Of a stretch of DNA of 24,590 nt, positions 22,385 through 24,590 are shown one piece after another; position 1 is the first letter of the stretch, and each line of letters begins with the position of its first letter. This stretch comes from Paenibacillus sp. oral taxon 786 str. D14 (GTDB taxonomy: Bacteria > Bacillota > Bacilli > Paenibacillales > Paenibacillaceae), in NCBI RefSeq assembly GCF_000159955.1, contig NZ_GG695987.1, positions 21,913-46,502 of the forward strand, in the 5' to 3' direction. The notes below the pieces were generated by a model. That model was not told the DNA's origin. It did no database searches and worked only from the letters and a program-made list of their open reading frames with translations. The position numbers and the translations under genes were made by a program.

Positions 22385-22401
22385 CTTATCTTTAGTAAAG
22401 G

Positions 22402-23019
22402 TTAGAAAAGTTGATGAATGCCGATGAGAATTAACAACAGACCGGAAATGACGGTGGCCCGATTCCCAAATTTCTCTGCGGCGACCTTCTCGGCCAGACC
22501 GGCGCATGCGGCCAGCAACAGGTAGCTGAATAAACCAACGGACAGCGAAGTATACCAGATGTTCAGTTGGGTGATACCGGCATTAAAGCCGCCGGCCAGT
22601 GCATTCATGGCTAAAGCGATTCCGAGGACAATCGATTCGCCAAGACTGATGGATTTGGAGCTGTCCTTATCTGCTTCTTCAGGATTGCGCAGCAGGCGGG
22701 TCAGCGGATTGACGTCATCCTCTTCCTGAATCGAAATGTTCTTCTTCTCCAGAAATGGCTGCAACAGCACCCATACACCAACCCCAACGATCACAATCGT
22801 TCCGAGCAACTGTCCGATCCAGGGATGGACCCACGAGGATAACCAGCTTCCGAAATAACCCGACACCAGAGTGGCCAAAAAGGAAATGGCGGCGATGGCC
22901 AGATTGGAATACCAAGGAATGCGGATTTTTCGTACTCCGTAGGCGATACCGACTCCCGCATTATCCAAGTTGGACGCGAGTCCAATGGCGATGACGGCCA
23001 ACAGACTGTAAGAACCCAT
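22402..23019 (-). CDS. ytaF: Sporulation membrane protein YtaF (MntP-like)
   Basis: This 205-residue membrane protein has six hydrophobic helices in two similar halves, with conserved Asn/Asp sites GLASNLDNAGVGIAYGVR in the first and GIALAMNALAGGFNAG in the second. A charged cytoplasmic loop (EKKNISIQEEDDVNP) joins the halves. It belongs to the MntP-like manganese/cation exporter superfamily; in Bacillus the YtaF branch is linked to sporulation. The start is ATG 23019, because AAAGGAG lies 8 nt upstream. The longer frame to 23043 would begin before that SD. It is transcribed as a single gene. Confidence 0.9.
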   Translation of the reverse strand: MGSYSLLAVIAIGLASNLDNAGVGIAYGVRKIRIPWYSNLAIAAISFLATLVSGYFGSWLSSWVHPWIGQLLGTIVIVGVGVWVLLQPFLEKKNISIQEEDDVNPLTRLLRNPEEADKDSSKSISLGESIVLGIALAMNALAGGFNAGITQLNIWYTSLSVGLFSYLLLAACAGLAEKVAAEKFGNRATVISGLLLILIGIHQLF

Positions 23020-23132
23020 GATGTTCGCTCCTTTGCAATACATGATGACACAGCATATGCCCAGAAGAGGGAAATGGTTTATGGCCTAGCATCATCTTGT
23101 TTGCTGAGACACCCGGAACGGTTGATAAAGGG

Positions 23133-23162
23133 TTTCCATTGTATTCAAGAAAGTAGTATAAT
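23133..23162 (+). promoter_or_regulatory. Promoter of the TatA gene
   Basis: TTTCCA (23133-23138) and a perfect TATAAT (23157-23162) are 18 bp apart. Transcription near 23169 leaves only about 11 nt before the ATG at 23180 but a normal 26 nt before the GTG at 23195. Confidence 0.5.
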
Positions 23163-23194
23163 GTCCACAAGGATACTCGATGGGAGTGATAAAT

Positions 23195-23407
23195 GTGCTT
23201 GAAAACTTGTTGCGTCCGTCTCACTTGCTGCTTCTAGTTATCGCAGCATTGTTGTTATTTGGTCCCAGCAAGCTGCCGGAATTAGGGCGCAGCTTTGGCA
23301 CGATGCTCAAGGAGTTTAAGAGAGGCGCACGTGGGGACATTCTCGAAGACGAGCAGCCGCAGAAAGCGGAAGTTCAACCCGCTGCAGATACGAATAAATC
23401 ATCCTGA
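23195..23407 (+). CDS. tatA: Twin-arginine translocase subunit TatA/TatE
   Basis: This 70-residue protein has one membrane helix near the N-terminus (HLLLLVIAALLLFG), the family hinge FGPSKLPELGRSFG, an amphipathic helix (TMLKEFKRGARG) and an acidic, polar tail. TatA oligomers form the passage for folded proteins with twin-arginine signals. No tatC is nearby, so this is a stand-alone copy as often seen in Firmicutes. I favour the GTG at 23195 (SD GGGAGTGA ending about 5 nt before it), which gives a typical short N-terminus. An ATG five codons upstream (23180), with AAGGAT, is the alternative. Confidence 0.92.
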   Translation: MLENLLRPSHLLLLVIAALLLFGPSKLPELGRSFGTMLKEFKRGARGDILEDEQPQKAEVQPAADTNKSS

Positions 23408-23417
23408 TGCCATTAAC

Positions 23418-23443
23418 AAAGACCCTGTTTGGGGTCTTTTTTT
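23418..23443 (+). terminator. Terminator of tatA
   Basis: An 8-bp stem AAAGACCC/GGGTCTTT (23418-23425 with 23432-23439) has a 6-nt loop and a run of seven T's, 10 bp past the stop codon. Confidence 0.92.
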
Positions 23444-23464
23444 GTGGGGGATTCCGTACAATAC

Positions 23465-23503
23465 AAAGCGCGTGCTACCGGGAAGAAACCGGGCACGCGC
23501 TTT
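23465..23503 (-). terminator. Hairpin after the TagO-type gene, probable terminator
   Basis: An 11-bp perfect stem AAAGCGCGTGC/GCACGCGCTTT (23465-23475 with 23493-23503) has a further CCGG/CCGG pairing inside. It lies about 45 bp beyond the stop of the leftward gene. T-tracts are short on both sides (TTTG leftward, TTTT rightward), so it may act in both directions. Confidence 0.65.
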
Positions 23504-23547
23504 TGGATTGGAACGACTAGAAGGCCGTTCGCTTTCATTTCGTTTCG

Positions 23548-24507
23548 TTAGACTTGCAACAGCAGCAGAATGATGGACGACAGTCCCAGACAGGTGCTGA
23601 TCAGGTACAGGAACATAACCACCTGCTTCTGATTTAATCCGGCCCGAAGCAACCGATAATGGACTTGGCTGGCATCGGCGACGTAAGGTGATTTTCCTTG
23701 CAGCATCCGTTTGATCACGACAAACAGATTATCGAAAATCGGTACGCCAAGGGCCAGCACCGGAATAAACAGGGACAGGACGGTAGCTTGCTTGAAGGCG
23801 CCGTCCAGTGCGATCACCGCCAGCATAAACCCAAGGAACGTAGCTCCGGCATCGCCCATAAAAACTTTGGCCGGCGGCTTGTTGTACCGCAGGTAGGCCA
23901 GCGTTACCCCAATCAGGGCAACCGAGAGCATCGCGGAGTTGGTTTGCCCTTTGGTTAAGGCCACCACAAACAGCGTCACGGCCGAGATCGCGGATAATCC
24001 TCCGGCCAAGCCGTCCAATCCGTCCGAGAAATTGATGACGGTGGTGACGCCAAAGATCCAGAGAATCGTTAAGATAAACTGGAGCCATGCCGGCAGCAGG
24101 ACATAGTCGCCGCTAAACGGATTTACAAAGCCACTGAAGGTGATGCCGGATGCATAAACCAGCACTGCAGCGGACACTTGGACGATCAGTTTAGGCAGCG
24201 CCGGAAAGTCTTTGCCTTTCGTTTTGTACCAGTCGTCGATGGTCCCAATGGCCAGCAAAAGCACCCCGCCGGCAAACAGCGCTCCCGTCTCCCAGGAGAA
24301 GTTGCGCGTAAACAGCAGGTATGCAATGAAGAACCCGGCAAATATCGCATAGCTGGCCGTCAGCGGAATCGGCTGACGATGGATCTTGCGTTCGACGTCC
24401 GCTCGGGGTTTGTCCACGAAATCCAGACGGAAGGCCAGCTTACCGAGCGGGGGAATCAGGAAATACACGATCAGAAACGATAACAGAAAAGTACATAAGT
24501 ATAAAAT
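23548..24507 (-). CDS. tagO: TagO/WecA-type undecaprenyl-phosphate sugar-1-phosphate transferase, ATT start
   Basis: This 319-residue multi-pass membrane enzyme of the MraY/WecA family probably transfers GlcNAc-1-phosphate to undecaprenyl phosphate, the first step of wall teichoic acid or other wall polymers. Catalytic motifs are GTIDDWYKTKG, NFSDGLDGLAGG and FMGDAGATFLGF. The usual HLHHR loop is changed to QVHYRLL, keeping one His. In-frame upstream of the first conventional start (GTG 24468) the frame reads LYLCTFLLSFLIVYFLIPP, an expected first helix, back to a TGA at 24514-24516 with no ATG, GTG or TTG. ATT at 24505-24507, 5 nt after GGTGGTGAG, is the likely start. A strong promoter lies 40 bp further upstream. 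Confidence 0.88.
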   Translation of the reverse strand: MLYLCTFLLSFLIVYFLIPPLGKLAFRLDFVDKPRADVERKIHRQPIPLTASYAIFAGFFIAYLLFTRNFSWETGALFAGGVLLLAIGTIDDWYKTKGKDFPALPKLIVQVSAAVLVYASGITFSGFVNPFSGDYVLLPAWLQFILTILWIFGVTTVINFSDGLDGLAGGLSAISAVTLFVVALTKGQTNSAMLSVALIGVTLAYLRYNKPPAKVFMGDAGATFLGFMLAVIALDGAFKQATVLSLFIPVLALGVPIFDNLFVVIKRMLQGKSPYVADASQVHYRLLRAGLNQKQVVMFLYLISTCLGLSSIILLLLQV

Positions 24508-24512
24508 CGCTA

Positions 24513-24520
24513 CTCACCAC
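24513..24520 (-). promoter_or_regulatory. SD supporting an ATT start for the TagO-type gene
   Basis: The minus strand reads GTGGTGAG, directly preceded by TG, resembling the 3' part of a full SD (GGAGGTGA). It is 5 nt before ATT (24505-24507). No SD precedes GTG 24468. Confidence 0.6.
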
Positions 24521-24546
24521 CAGATGTTAGACTCAGGCTATTGATT

Positions 24547-24575
24547 ATTATAAAAAGAAATCGGGACAATGTCGA
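24547..24575 (-). promoter_or_regulatory. SigA-type promoter of the TagO-type gene
   Basis: On the minus strand, TCGACA (24570-24575) and a perfect TATAAT (24547-24552) are 17 bp apart. Transcription near 24540 would give a leader of about 33 nt to the ATT codon. Confidence 0.75.
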
Positions 24576-24590
24576 ATACTTGTATCACCC

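Noticed and set aside
23180..23194. TatA start at ATG 23180
   Set aside because: Possible, but it is only about 11 nt from the predicted transcription start and GTG 23195 has the better SD; kept as an alternative.

Overview
The window looks like chromosome of a spore-forming Firmicute close to Paenibacillus. The signs are a YesM/YesN-type two-component system, a sporulation-type multi-membrane-pass histidine kinase, YtaF, a relic of a GerA germination receptor, LacI-controlled sugar genes, AAAGGAGG-type Shine-Dalgarno (SD) sites and SigA-like promoters. I see no rRNA, tRNA, CRISPR array, transposase or integrase.

Left edge (1-594): the first seven codons of a leftward gene sit behind a promoter carrying two LexA (SOS) boxes. 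Three tandem copies of a ~65-bp repeat follow, then a duplicated 27-bp AT-rich unit upstream of a polar amino-acid ABC transporter operon (595-2889: lipoprotein, internal terminator, permease, ATPase). From 2960 to 3794 there is no intact gene; three unrelated relics lie end to end (a stalk-domain protein, a TetM/EF-G-like GTPase and a GerA-family protein).

Middle (3844-12564): a HAD phosphatase; a YesM-YesN pair followed by a sugar-binding lipoprotein with a cre-like site but no permeases; an AEC-family transporter; a GNAT acetyltransferase; a two-gene YjjP/YjjB (ThrE-type) exporter; a truncated GGDEF gene; and a small acidic hypothetical protein.

Sugar locus (12651-18812): an NHL-repeat relic, then a LacI regulator, an intracellular GH30 glycosidase and a 1077-residue GH94-like glycoside phosphorylase. 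Two perfect 14-bp palindromes lie between regulator and enzymes, and a matching half-site lies at the regulator's own start. The set fits phosphorolytic breakdown of imported beta-glucan or beta-glucoside fragments in the cytoplasm.

Right part (19025-24590): the most interesting locus pairs a RiPP-type precursor with an NHLP (nitrile-hydratase-like) leader and a C-terminus ending IWGE with a class I isoprenoid-synthase-fold enzyme carrying both Asp-rich motifs. An orphan multi-pass histidine kinase is convergent with them. Gene order and the Trp at the third position from the C-terminus recall ComQ-ComX(-ComP), in which a prenyltransferase modifies a pheromone tryptophan, but the leader belongs to a different family. 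I propose a prenylated-Trp RiPP, possibly a signal. YtaF, TatA and a TagO/WecA-type phosphotransferase follow. The last appears to start at a rare ATT codon.

Several starts were moved from the longest open frame on the basis of SD and promoter positions: the YesM-like kinase, the YjjP-like protein, LacI, GH30, the phosphorylase, the isoprenoid enzyme, YtaF, TatA and TagO.
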